The notes under the pieces: generated by a model
Told to the model about the DNA's origin: nothing
The model's input: the letters and a program-made list of their open reading frames with translations, nothing else
The model's database searches: none
Shown here: in pieces, positions 8,224 through 17,391 of the stretch
Layout: each line of letters opens with the position of its first letter
Position numbering within the stretch: the stretch's first letter is position 1
Position numbers and translations under genes: made by a program
Origin: a bacterium
GTDB taxonomy: Bacteria > Bdellovibrionota > UBA2428
Length of the DNA: 64,000 nt
Assembly (NCBI GenBank): GCA_009991595.1
Contig: JAACVK010000024.1
Location: 39,445 to 103,444 of the forward strand
Direction of reading: 5' to 3'

Positions 8224-9603
8224 GTGAAATGGATTTTACCAAGCTCAAGTGGGCCTAGTTTTGGCAGTGAGGACTCTTGGCGTTTACCTTTGCACATTGC
8301 CGTCATCGTTTTGACGTTTTCAGCCGTTTTGTTTGCGGTTAACAATTTCCTAAAAATACAAGCGATCGAGTCAGGGCCTGTTGTAGGAACGGTTGAGATT
8401 CTCGCGGGAGAGGCCGAGAGAAAGAGTCGTTTTTCTTTCGACTTTGAACGCATTCAAAATGAAGATCTCTTATACGCGGGAGATAGCCTTTATGTAGGAA
8501 AGGGCTCTAGAGCAAAGCTGACTTTAGACAACGGGTCGAGCTTCGAGCTGGCTGAAGGTTCGATGGTAACTCTCAAATTGATAGAGGATTCTCTCTATAA
8601 GAATTACGACCTTCGGTTATTCACTGGTGTTCTAAAATACTTAAGAGGGGTTGATGGTGACGTTAAGTCCTCACGGTTGCTGTTGACCGTATCTGAAGAC
8701 ATTAAAGTTAATTTGTCGAAACACGAGGCCCTTGAGCTTGCTTATAGTGAGCGGGGTCCCGATGGAGTTTTCGAAGTTAAACAGGCTGATTTTCCTGTAG
8801 TTCTTGAGAAGAATTATTTTGATCGGATCGTAAAACATCGAGTTGAAGTTGCGCGCTTGGGAAGAGAGCAAAAAGAAAACTCTGAGAAAGCTCGCCTCGC
8901 CTGGATGGCATCGAGAACTCTTGCGAGTGATGGTTTTTTTGAGCCTATCAATGATTTTACGGTGGCGTTGCCGCGGCCAAGGACACCACTGGGTGGTCTC
9001 TGGTTTAAGAACCGGTGGGGCTTTTTTGGTCAGTTAGGAAATTCAATTGTTACCCAGCAGATAAGAAACACGAGCGTTCAAAGCGGGGTGGGCGAATCCA
9101 GACAAGTGGCTCTTAGGGCTGGTGTTGGTGCATGGTATGGCAACTTCGTTGCGGAAGGCCATTGGCGTCAACGTTTGATCAATACAACTGATGATAACTT
9201 TTCGCCGAGATGGCTTCAGGCCTTTGGAGGTTTGCACTTTCCGCTCGGCAGATTTTTGTATTCGACGGCACACTTAACTTTGTTAGGTGGGTTTGAAAGA
9301 TACGATAACCAAGGTGGTTCAAACACGTCGGTTTATCTGTCGGGGTATGGTAGTCCGGTGGCCGGATTTAGAACGCGCTTTGTGTTTAATGAACGATTTG
9401 AAACGGGCGGCGACTTTTATGCAACCCTTTTCGCCAATGGATATAAGAGCTTTGTACAGGGGGATGTTCGATACTGGCTTGATCGTCGCTGGTCGATTGG
9501 CGCTGGGTATTGGGTGGACATTGCGAAGATTCAGTTAAGAAATAATTCGGTCTTTGAAGAGCGATCCTACGCTCTCGAATCTTACTTGCGATACGTCTAT
9601 TAG
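8224..9603 (+). CDS. FecR-like domain plus C-terminal beta-barrel-like protein
   Basis: A 459-residue protein starting at GTG. One membrane helix (about residues 24-46) is followed by a FecR-like region (about 50-190: VGTVEILAGEAE, AGDSLYVGKGSRAKLTLDNGS, repeated short strands), a charged helical linker (about 195-235), and a C-terminal half (about 255-459) with alternating aromatic strands ending in Y-L-R-Y-V-Y, as in outer-membrane barrels. The N-terminal helix could be an uncleaved anchor or a late signal peptide; if it is an anchor, a barrel in the outer membrane would be hard to explain. Function unknown; cell-envelope role inferred. Confidence 0.7.
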   Translation: MKWILPSSSGPSFGSEDSWRLPLHIAVIVLTFSAVLFAVNNFLKIQAIESGPVVGTVEILAGEAERKSRFSFDFERIQNEDLLYAGDSLYVGKGSRAKLTLDNGSSFELAEGSMVTLKLIEDSLYKNYDLRLFTGVLKYLRGVDGDVKSSRLLLTVSEDIKVNLSKHEALELAYSERGPDGVFEVKQADFPVVLEKNYFDRIVKHRVEVARLGREQKENSEKARLAWMASRTLASDGFFEPINDFTVALPRPRTPLGGLWFKNRWGFFGQLGNSIVTQQIRNTSVQSGVGESRQVALRAGVGAWYGNFVAEGHWRQRLINTTDDNFSPRWLQAFGGLHFPLGRFLYSTAHLTLLGGFERYDNQGGSNTSVYLSGYGSPVAGFRTRFVFNERFETGGDFYATLFANGYKSFVQGDVRYWLDRRWSIGAGYWVDIAKIQLRNNSVFEERSYALESYLRYVY

Positions 9604-9732
9604 TTAAGGTTTTGTTAAGGTTTAATTATATTTTCAACAAATCAATAAAGTGGTTATATCTTAACTCGACCCAGGTTAGTGAATGTCCGATAAATAGGGA
9701 GTTAGGCTATTTAACATAAAAAAGGGATGTTC

Positions 9733-12700
9733 ATGGAACGTAATGGGCTTGAAGCTTCAAAAAAACTAGGGGTGTTGCTTCTTGGTTTAGTTTGGCTTTT
9801 GTCTGCCTGCGGAGAGGTTTCTGTCAGTGGTTCTGAGAATCTTGATGGACAACCCGCAGGGACAGAGGATCCAACTATAATCTTTCTTTCAATCGATCCT
9901 TCCACTTTCTCCACCTCAGACACAACTCCCACAATCTCGGGAGCCACCGGTAATAATGCAGACGTTGTAATTCTGTATTCAAACTCTAGTTGTTCAATGG
10001 AATTAGTTCGTGGCTCCGCAACGGCTTTCGGAACGAGCGGCCTCACAGCCACAGTGAGTAGCAATTCAGTTACTCAAATTTACGGAAAGGCATTTCGAAG
10101 TTTTGGCGATTTCGAGAATCAAGTCGCCTCAGATTGTACTTATCTTGTAACTTACACTCACAGTTCTGGTGGGCCGGATGTCCCTGGGATAGTCTTGAAC
10201 ACTCCGGCGACCTCGCCAAGTAATTCAGACGACACGCCTACATTTGATGTTGATCTAGAGACTGGAGCTACTTTTGAGTCTCAAGTAATCACGACTCTAA
10301 CTCTTCATTCTGACTCCGCGTGTAGCTCTGGTGCCTTGGCTACCTTGAACAACCCTACAGGAACTTCAGTTCAAATAACAGCCAGTGCTCAAGCAGCAGA
10401 TTCTATCGTTACCTATTATGTCAAAGCGGACAAAGGATTTGGTTTATCCTCTTGTTCTCTTGCGCACGGAACTGTAGGCAAAAGAATGGTCAGCTATGAA
10501 TATGACCCGACTCCTCCGAGCTATCCAAACATCGTATTGCAATCACCAGCCTCAAGCCCAGGTGCGGACGACACTCCAGCCTTCACTGTTACAGTGGATG
10601 GTGGCAGTAACTTCACTATTGCCGACTGGTCACGCATTGATCTATACGCTAGTCAGGATTGTAGCGGATCGAGCATTGCCAACAACGCCTCGCTCACTGG
10701 CGCCGACACTTCAGTTATTTTGACTGCCGGGTCTAGCATCGGCGCCTCAGGCACCTATGAATTTTCAGTCAAAGCCACTGACGATGTCGGTAACACCATC
10801 TGTTCGTATGCCGAAGGCAGCTCAGAAGCTGATCTAGATTTTGAAACTTACGAACTTGACACTACCCCACCGGCCTTCCCTCAAATTGCTCTAAACTCTC
10901 CTGCCACTTCACCCAACACGGATGACACCCCAACCTTTGTTCTAACTCTGGAAGGCGCTGGCAATTTTGTAAGCACCGACATGATTACGCTTCACGAAAC
11001 AGCAGATTGCTCGGATGGCGCTGTTGCTACTAAGACAAGTGTTGCGGCCGATTCTACAACAATCACCCGTGCAAGTGGCATGAGCGAGGGCACTCTTGTT
11101 TTTAGGGTTAAGGTCACCGATTTAGCTGGTAACTCAACCTGTTCGGATGACGATCCCGACAATGATGGAGAAGCTAATGACTATGCTACCTACGAATATG
11201 ACAACACTCCTCCCGTATATCCCACAATTGCTTTAAACACTCCTTCCACATCTCCAGGAAATGACTCCACTCCAGCTTTTGAAGTGGGTCCTGAAACTGG
11301 ATCCTCCGCGGCCTCTGATACGTTCGAACTCTTTGCCTCAACTAATTGTTCAGGAAGCGCATTGGATACGGAAACAGGTTCAGCCGTTACGTTGTATTAT
11401 CCTGAGGTTGGTGGGGGCGATGCTCTTTCCGAAGGCAGCTATACATTTACGGTAAAGGTCACGGATGTTGCCGGAAATACAGTGTGTTCAGCGGATGATC
11501 CTGATGCCGACGGAAACGGTGATGATTATGTAACCTATGTCTACGACAACACTCCTCCTGATGAGCCAGAGATCATGATTGCCATTCCTGGCACTTCTCC
11601 AAGCACAGACTCTACACCGAGCTTCACGGTCAGCCTTGAAGAAGACGGAAATATTTTAAGCACTGACACGGTTGGCATCCACAGCAACGACACGTGTACG
11701 AACTTGGTGAGCGCGTCGGTTTCGGGCGAGGACGATGCAAGCTTAGACATCGAAATCACGACGGCTCAAGCGGTTGATACAACCGTGAACTATTATGCTT
11801 TGGTGACGGATGCTGCCGGTAACTCTACCTGCTCGGAAACCCACGGAACTTCGGGTGATGGCACTAGCTACGCTGCGCACGACTACGACAATACGCCTCC
11901 GCCAGCACCAGAGATTGCTCGTAAATCCGGGCAAGGCACGCCTTCCAATGACGAGCAGCCGCAGTTCACAGTAAACCTAGAAGGTGGCGATACTTTTGCT
12001 ACGCATGGGGTAGTTGAAATTAAAATATTTGATCAAGCAGCTTGTGCGGGTAATGAAGTCGGAGGCGACGCCTCGCTTTCGAGTAATTATACAAACATAA
12101 CTCGTGACACGGGCACTTCTGAAGGCACTACAAGCTATAGCGCTCAGACAATAGATGATGCTGGGTTGACCACCTGTTCTAGTGAACACTCGACGGATAG
12201 CGCCACCGAAGGAGTGGGATACGCTAATCATTTGTATGACAATACATCTCCTACTTGGACCGATAGCTTGAGTTTAAGTGATACAGTTTACGGTTCTAAA
12301 ACAGAAACCCCTACTTTTACTTACACCAGCAATGCAAGTGACCCTAACAGTGGGTCGGGCATTGCAGGGTATGAATACGCTATCGACTTAAAGTCTGGCA
12401 CTTGCGATAGCGCGACACCTGATGTAGTCGACTGGACGACTGCTCCCGCCAGTGGCAACGAAATTAGTGGATTGAGCTTAACCTATGGCAACACTTATTG
12501 CTTTATGATGCGTGCTGTAGATAACGTTGGCTTCTATTCTAGTGTTGTTAGCGAAGAGTGGGAGGCAAACTTAGTTGTTACGGTTGCCGCTCGCTATAGT
12601 AACGCGACAGATTGGATGGATTATGTGAAGAGTGATTCCGCTCTTAGTGAAACCTTTACCTCTACCAATGCTGCTTGTGATGCGACCGAAACAAATAGAG

Positions 12701-15700
12701 TAGATTGTAGGCATGGCGGTGAATATAGAAAGGTTGAAGTAACTTTTGAAAGTAGCTGTGCGGGCTTAGGTATGACCGATAATCTAAGTGCCTTTGATTG
12801 GACTTGTGATGACGGTGGTGCCAATGTGGTTTTCTACGGTGTTCTTAAAAGTGCTAAGCGTCTAAAAGACCTGATTGATTTTGCGACACCCGCGTTTTTG
12901 GATAATTATGTAACTTTAACGGGTTGTGTGGATTGCTCTCCAAATATCACTTCCACGGCTGGAGCTTGGTGGAGCAATACGGTAACAGAGCTTCCTGATA
13001 ACAGTGGCGGTGCAGGCTCTTTCGAAATCTTAGCAACCTCGGGCACAATTTATACTTTAGATAGCACAAGAAACACTGCGGGCTACGGAATCAACGCTAG
13101 CAAAGTGGCTATAGTGATCGATTCTGATGCCATTCTCGAATGGGACGACAGCAGTGCTACGAATTCAACCTATTGCGGAACAAGCAAAAGCTGTGTTATC
13201 GGAGCTAATTCGACGAATCACTTTTTGTGGATTGAAGGCGCTTTAGACGCCGATGGCGCAAGCAATCCAGCTCATCGCGGAATGAATTTATACAATAACT
13301 ATTTTGTTCGAGTGCCCTACTTAGTCATCACCGAAGCTCTGGAAACTGGACTCTATACCTTCCTTTTAAAATACACCACAATAGGCTCAATTAGCGTCAA
13401 TGGCGATATCGGCGGAATTGATAGGGTCACCCTTAAAGGGGTAGATTTCAATAATTCTACAGACGTTATAGTGAGCGAGCTTAGCACATTTGATGTTGGT
13501 TCAGTTTATAATACGAGCTACGGGCTAAATCTCCCCGCCTCAAACACCTCCATGGTGTTTGGCAACATCACCTCGACAGACGACACTGGCTATGGTGTAG
13601 TTATTATAGCAGAGAACACCAACGTAACTGGCACCATCACTGTTTCAGGCACCTCTGGGCAGGGTCTTTATGTAACAGGGAACTCATCTACATTAGGAAC
13701 GATTAATGTTTCAAATATTGCCAAAGTGGGTCAGAGGGCTATCAACTTAAGTGTAAGCGACAGTAGTTTTGGTCCCATCACAGTCACGGGCGATACTGGC
13801 GATACTCTTCTAAGCACCGGTGATAGTCTTTATCTAAGTGGCTCAAATAACACTTTCGACGATATAACTATATCACAGACTGGGGATGCTTCCGCGGACA
13901 CCGCCTTTACATTCACAAATGGAGGTGGAAACATCTTTAACGGAGACATCACCGTTCACAACAACACAGGCAAAGGTCTTCATGTTTGGTCAACCTCGTC
14001 TGCTTCGACCTTTAACGGCGCCATAACAGCTTACTCCAATGGAGGCACTGGGGTCACCGTCACCACAAGTGGTCACACTTTTAATGAAAGCATTGCTTCT
14101 TACTCCAACGGCGCCGGCGGGGTATCTGTTACCTCATCTAACAATATCTTCAATGGAGATGTATTAGTTTATGATAATTCTGGTACTGCTAGCACTGGTT
14201 TCGGCTTGTCTTTAAGTTCTACAGCAGCTAGCAATGAATTTTCGAATGTTCTTTCTTACGGCAACTATGCTACCGCTGTAAATTTAGGGTCGACTGGCAT
14301 TGGAAATGCCATCTATGGCCTTTCAGCGTTTAACAACGGCTGTGGTGTGAATGTTTCGTCTTCCGGCGGAGTGCTCAGTAATTTTACGATTGCCAACAAT
14401 GGGAAAACAGTTTGTAGTGGTAACAATCATGGCTTGAGAATTGCCGCTAGTCGAAATGTTTTTACAAATGGAAGTATAATCGGCAGTGCTAACAACGGGG
14501 TTTATATACAGTCGGGCATCGATAACATCTTCAATGCGGTAACTATCTCAAACAATGCTAGTCACGGTTTAGTGAAGCGAGCGGGTGCATCACTATTTGC
14601 GAATATCTTAGTAGCTAATAACGGTGGTAGAGGAGTTCAGCTTACAGGTGCAGATAGAACGACATTTTTGAATCTTGCCACTTTTGACAATTCATCTCAC
14701 GGCATAGGAGAACAATCTAATGCAAGTTATGGAGTAGGTTTACACGGGTTTTTAAAAATAGGAAAAGCGGGGTCCGTAGATTGTTCTGGTATTGCAGCAT
14801 CGGACTTCTTAACAACTACTACTTGTACCAGCTCAGGCACTAACGGAAGCACGGATTGGAAGGGCATCCCTTATTTGATGAGTGCGAATTTGATTCGAGA
14901 TACTTCATCTCCTTATACAATTGCTTCGACATTTGTAGGTAAGGTAACAACTGATGACACAGTTAACTCCAGTGATAGCAGTGGCACTGCAACCTACGAT
15001 GTAAGTCTGGATTGGTTTGGCTTTCAGAACGATTTCCGTGCTTGGGGTCGTGACGGTAGCGCATTCCCCAACAGCGACAATCAAGGACTATGTGTCTCAG
15101 GAGATTGCCGCATATGGGATATGAGCCTGCATCGAGATGATTCCGTTATATTAAACCTAAGTGGCAACGGAACCACAGAAAACTCATCTTCTTACATAAA
15201 AGAAGGAGAGGATATTGCTGCGATCGGTGGTAATGATAACGGAATTTGTGAAAGCGGAGAGAGCTGTTTAGGTAATGGCAACGGTGTTTGTGAAAGCGGA
15301 GAATTATGCACAAACTCTTTTGAGGCAGGAGCCCCTTGTCCATCTGAAGTCGACGGAGATCAATATATAGACTCAGTCTACTTAGATAAAACATCTGCAC
15401 ATAGCAAATGGAATAATGCTGTGCCTGTCGTAGAAATTGCTGGAGATGGTGATGGTATATGCGAGACTTCTGAAGCTTGTGAAGACGACCCGGTAGACAG
15501 CGTGTGTGATGATGGCGAACAGTGCGTTCAAAGGTTTTTGAAAAATGCCTTTGAAATTACAGGTGACAGCATAGGTGATGACGACGGGCTTTGCGAGGCA
15601 GATGAGGCATGCGTTTACACACCTAACGTGGGCGCATACCAAGGCCATGGCCCACTGGGCTCTTGCATATATTCTGCAAATGGTGGACTCACGGGAATTA

Positions 15701-15732
15701 CAATCTACGGCTACACCTTCAATGGTCGTTGA
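9733..15732 (+). CDS. Giant surface lipoprotein: Ig-like repeats, beta-helix, Cys/Asp-rich tail
   Basis: ATG 9733 is chosen over 9727 because AAGGG (9722-9726) lies 6 bp before it. The product has about 1999 residues. A lipobox LLSAC (Cys near 26) predicts lipidation. Six repeats of about 115 residues (roughly 155-860) each begin PPxxPxIxLxxPxTSPxxDxTPxF, carry a Cys pair, and end with DxAGNxxCS plus a YDNTPP linker; a weaker seventh follows. Residues about 1100-1650 hold short Asn/Ser/Gly repeats (SNxxFNG, xxxNGxxG) typical of right-handed parallel beta-helices. The tail has DGDGICExxExC-type motifs, suggesting Ca binding and disulfides, and ends with NVGAYQGHG. Likely an exposed adhesin or surface-layer-like protein; substrate unknown. 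The REP copy of RAYT 1 begins 24 bp after the stop. Confidence 0.9.
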   Translation: MERNGLEASKKLGVLLLGLVWLLSACGEVSVSGSENLDGQPAGTEDPTIIFLSIDPSTFSTSDTTPTISGATGNNADVVILYSNSSCSMELVRGSATAFGTSGLTATVSSNSVTQIYGKAFRSFGDFENQVASDCTYLVTYTHSSGGPDVPGIVLNTPATSPSNSDDTPTFDVDLETGATFESQVITTLTLHSDSACSSGALATLNNPTGTSVQITASAQAADSIVTYYVKADKGFGLSSCSLAHGTVGKRMVSYEYDPTPPSYPNIVLQSPASSPGADDTPAFTVTVDGGSNFTIADWSRIDLYASQDCSGSSIANNASLTGADTSVILTAGSSIGASGTYEFSVKATDDVGNTICSYAEGSSEADLDFETYELDTTPPAFPQIALNSPATSPNTDDTPTFVLTLEGAGNFVSTDMITLHETADCSDGAVATKTSVAADSTTITRASGMSEGTLVFRVKVTDLAGNSTCSDDDPDNDGEANDYATYEYDNTPPVYPTIALNTPSTSPGNDSTPAFEVGPETGSSAASDTFELFASTNCSGSALDTETGSAVTLYYPEVGGGDALSEGSYTFTVKVTDVAGNTVCSADDPDADGNGDDYVTYVYDNTPPDEPEIMIAIPGTSPSTDSTPSFTVSLEEDGNILSTDTVGIHSNDTCTNLVSASVSGEDDASLDIEITTAQAVDTTVNYYALVTDAAGNSTCSETHGTSGDGTSYAAHDYDNTPPPAPEIARKSGQGTPSNDEQPQFTVNLEGGDTFATHGVVEIKIFDQAACAGNEVGGDASLSSNYTNITRDTGTSEGTTSYSAQTIDDAGLTTCSSEHSTDSATEGVGYANHLYDNTSPTWTDSLSLSDTVYGSKTETPTFTYTSNASDPNSGSGIAGYEYAIDLKSGTCDSATPDVVDWTTAPASGNEISGLSLTYGNTYCFMMRAVDNVGFYSSVVSEEWEANLVVTVAARYSNATDWMDYVKSDSALSETFTSTNAACDATETNRVDCRHGGEYRKVEVTFESSCAGLGMTDNLSAFDWTCDDGGANVVFYGVLKSAKRLKDLIDFATPAFLDNYVTLTGCVDCSPNITSTAGAWWSNTVTELPDNSGGAGSFEILATSGTIYTLDSTRNTAGYGINASKVAIVIDSDAILEWDDSSATNSTYCGTSKSCVIGANSTNHFLWIEGALDADGASNPAHRGMNLYNNYFVRVPYLVITEALETGLYTFLLKYTTIGSISVNGDIGGIDRVTLKGVDFNNSTDVIVSELSTFDVGSVYNTSYGLNLPASNTSMVFGNITSTDDTGYGVVIIAENTNVTGTITVSGTSGQGLYVTGNSSTLGTINVSNIAKVGQRAINLSVSDSSFGPITVTGDTGDTLLSTGDSLYLSGSNNTFDDITISQTGDASADTAFTFTNGGGNIFNGDITVHNNTGKGLHVWSTSSASTFNGAITAYSNGGTGVTVTTSGHTFNESIASYSNGAGGVSVTSSNNIFNGDVLVYDNSGTASTGFGLSLSSTAASNEFSNVLSYGNYATAVNLGSTGIGNAIYGLSAFNNGCGVNVSSSGGVLSNFTIANNGKTVCSGNNHGLRIAASRNVFTNGSIIGSANNGVYIQSGIDNIFNAVTISNNASHGLVKRAGASLFANILVANNGGRGVQLTGADRTTFLNLATFDNSSHGIGEQSNASYGVGLHGFLKIGKAGSVDCSGIAASDFLTTTTCTSSGTNGSTDWKGIPYLMSANLIRDTSSPYTIASTFVGKVTTDDTVNSSDSSGTATYDVSLDWFGFQNDFRAWGRDGSAFPNSDNQGLCVSGDCRIWDMSLHRDDSVILNLSGNGTTENSSSYIKEGEDIAAIGGNDNGICESGESCLGNGNGVCESGELCTNSFEAGAPCPSEVDGDQYIDSVYLDKTSAHSKWNNAVPVVEIAGDGDGICETSEACEDDPVDSVCDDGEQCVQRFLKNAFEITGDSIGDDDGLCEADEACVYTPNVGAYQGHGPLGSCIYSANGGLTGITIYGYTFNGR

Positions 15733-15756
15733 GCTGCCTCTAAAAGGCATTCGTAC

Positions 15757-15803
15757 AGCAACCCTTTCGGAGGGTTTAAGCAGCCATCCCGGGTTTTTCT
15801 GCA
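15757..15803 (+). repeat. REP-like repeat, left inverted end of the RAYT 1 unit
   Basis: A 47-bp sequence containing the hairpin AACCCT-TTCGG-AGGGTT followed by AAGCAGCCATCCCGGGT. Its inverted copy, with 3 mismatches, lies at 16475-16521 on the other side of the transposase gene. More copies of the same family lie at 17335-17384 and 38534-38580. The repeat follows the stop of the giant lipoprotein gene and may also act as its terminator. Confidence 0.9.
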
Positions 15804-15807
15804 GTAG

Positions 15808-15826
15808 TTTGGCACTAGAATTGCTT
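15808..15826 (+). promoter_or_regulatory. Candidate sigma-54 promoter for RAYT 1
   Basis: TTGGCAC-N5-TTGCTT matches the -24/-12 consensus (TGGCAC-N5-TTGC) in every core position, with GG at 15811 and GC at 15823. The predicted start of transcription (about 15835) is almost at the ATG (15837), so the message would be leaderless. The sequence match is direct; the promoter role is inferred, and a chance match cannot be excluded. Confidence 0.45.
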
Positions 15827-15836
15827 CGGCCTGAGT

Positions 15837-16472
15837 ATGGCTTATTCCAAATTAGTTAGAAGTGCCGAATTGCCTTATCATGTTGTGAATCGCTGCCTAG
15901 ATAAAGAGTTCTATCCAGTTTCACTCGATAAATGCTGGGAACAACTCATGTTTCTTTGTCACACGATCACCTGTATTTATGGAGCTCGCATCCACGCTTT
16001 TGTTCTTATGAGCAATCACTATCATATGTTGGTAAGCACGCCAGACGCGAATCTAGATGATTGCATGCAATATTTTCAAAGAGAGTTTAGCCTTTGGATG
16101 AAGGAGCGAACGGCAAAACAAAGGTATCGATTTCAGGGGCGATATCGTTCATGCTTAATCTACGAAGAAAGACATTTCCTCAACGTCTATCGCTATATTT
16201 ACCAAAATCCAATGCGGGCGGGAGTTGTGAAAAAAGCTGAAGATTATCCGTTTAGCAGTCTTCATGGCAGGGTTGGAAAATCCGTTTTAAAGTTCCCTAT
16301 TTGGCCGTCCGCGCATTTGCTTGGTGGGGCGCTACCGGAGAGCTTAGAAGACGAGGTAGAGTTCATAAACAATCGAGTAGCCGGAGATGAGGTTGAACGA
16401 ACGCGAAGAGCTCTCGGCCGTCGCAATTTCAGACCAGCAGCTCGCCTCGCTCCTTCAACGAAGAAAATTTAA
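15837..16472 (+). CDS. REP-associated tyrosine transposase (RAYT 1)
   Basis: A 211-residue protein of the Y1 transposase (TnpA-REP) group, related to IS200/IS605 transposases. Signs: YHVVNRC near the N-terminus, the HUH motif in MSNHYHML (His 61 and 63), RxQGRYRS, and the segment YRYIYQNPMRAG (about 118-129) that carries the catalytic Tyr region and closing motif. Such proteins cut and join single-stranded DNA at hairpin repeats. The gene sits between 47-bp inverted repeats (15757-15803 and 16475-16521), the usual RAYT/REP arrangement. The basic C-terminal tail may bind DNA. The frame is intact, so activity is possible. Confidence 0.93.
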   Translation: MAYSKLVRSAELPYHVVNRCLDKEFYPVSLDKCWEQLMFLCHTITCIYGARIHAFVLMSNHYHMLVSTPDANLDDCMQYFQREFSLWMKERTAKQRYRFQGRYRSCLIYEERHFLNVYRYIYQNPMRAGVVKKAEDYPFSSLHGRVGKSVLKFPIWPSAHLLGGALPESLEDEVEFINNRVAGDEVERTRRALGRRNFRPAARLAPSTKKI

Positions 16473-16474
16473 CA

Positions 16475-16521
16475 TGTAGAAACACCTGGGATGGCTGCTT
16501 AAACCCTCCGAAAGGGTTGCT
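16475..16521 (-). repeat. REP-like repeat, right inverted end of the RAYT 1 unit
   Basis: Inverted copy of 15757-15803 with 44 of 47 bases identical, starting 2 bp after the transposase stop. It contains the AACCCT/AGGGTT hairpin on the minus strand. Together with the left copy it bounds a 765-bp unit that may be mobile or act as a pair of REP substrates. Confidence 0.9.
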
Positions 16522-16563
16522 GCTAGCTACCCGAAACTACCCGTGAATTGTTAGGTGTAATGG

Positions 16564-16603
16564 CCGTCTCCTTTTATGTATGCGCAAAATGGAGACGGTT
16601 TTT
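16564..16603 (+). terminator. Terminator-like hairpin overlapping the ribosome site of the next gene
   Basis: CCGTCTCC (16564-16571) and GGAGACGG (16591-16598) form a perfect 8-bp stem around a 19-nt loop, followed by TTTTT (16599-16603). It can end transcription from RAYT 1. The 3' arm GGAGA lies 8 bp before the ATG at 16604 and is also the only Shine-Dalgarno sequence of the lipoprotein gene, so when the stem forms the ribosome site is hidden. Confidence 0.75.
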
Positions 16604-17332
16604 ATGAAAAATTTCAGATATCTAATTGCACTATTTATTTTAGCCTTTGCTTTTGTTTCATGCAGTTCTACCAAGCTAGATCAAGAGAGCGTGAAGCAGG
16701 TAAAGAAAGTTGGTGTGGTTGGTATTGAGGTGATTCAAGAGATGTTGGGTGAGTCGGATGGCCCTTCTATGGGTAATGGCGCTAGGCAAGAGTCAGAACA
16801 CGTTAAGACTATCTTTGATGGCTTTATAAACTCTATTCATAAGAACAAAAGTTGGAAGGCCTTGAGCTACAATAAAATCACATCCAACGCTTATTATTTC
16901 CAGCAGTATAAAAACGAGATGAAAGGCCTCCGTTCTGTGCCTCCTCCCGGGGCCAATCGAGAGGTTTTCTCTGCTCCCAAGTTGATGGATCAGTGGGCGA
17001 TTAGTCGCATGACTAAGGATCAAAAAAATCTATTGTGTAGAAAACTTGGAGTGGATGCCATTGCTTATCTAAGAATTCAATCTGACTTAAAAGCCAAAGC
17101 AAGTCTTTTAACTCTAGTGGGCGGCGGAAATGTGGTTCCAGATGCTCGAGTGCAAATCGAGCTTTATTCTCTTGCCAAGGGCGAGGTAATTTGGCGAGAA
17201 AGTGCTTTAGCTAAAACTTCTAGCGATGGAGCCAAGCATTGGGCAGGGATTTCTAAGAAAGACGCCATCAACAAACTAGTGGTCGAATCTTCTAAATTGA
17301 GTTTTGAGGAGCTTTTTAAGAAACTTAAGTAG
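16604..17332 (+). CDS. Hypothetical lipoprotein
   Basis: The frame opens at 16580, but that ATG lies in the loop of a terminator-like hairpin; ATG 16604, with GGAGA 8 bp upstream, is chosen (242 residues). Residues 1-18 are a lipoprotein signal (ALFILAFAFVSC). The mature part has mixed alpha/beta character with a segment (DARVQIELYSLAKGEVIWRE) like the strand pairs of envelope proteins that hydrolyse or report on other lipoproteins. I cannot assign a family with confidence. A REP copy begins 2 bp after its stop. Confidence 0.75.
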   Translation: MKNFRYLIALFILAFAFVSCSSTKLDQESVKQVKKVGVVGIEVIQEMLGESDGPSMGNGARQESEHVKTIFDGFINSIHKNKSWKALSYNKITSNAYYFQQYKNEMKGLRSVPPPGANREVFSAPKLMDQWAISRMTKDQKNLLCRKLGVDAIAYLRIQSDLKAKASLLTLVGGGNVVPDARVQIELYSLAKGEVIWRESALAKTSSDGAKHWAGISKKDAINKLVVESSKLSFEELFKKLK

Positions 17333-17334
17333 AG

Positions 17335-17384
17335 TGCAGAAACACCCGGGATGGCTGCATAAAGGTTCCGAAAGGGTTTGTGCA
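17335..17384 (-). repeat. Solitary REP-like repeat of the RAYT 1 family
   Basis: Same family and orientation as 16475-16521: GCAGAAACACCCGGGATGGC matches closely, while the hairpin arm is degenerate (AAAGGTTCCGAAAGGGTTT). It begins 2 bp after the stop of the lipoprotein gene, consistent with REP copies settling at gene ends. Confidence 0.85.
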
Positions 17385-17391
17385 AAAGAAT

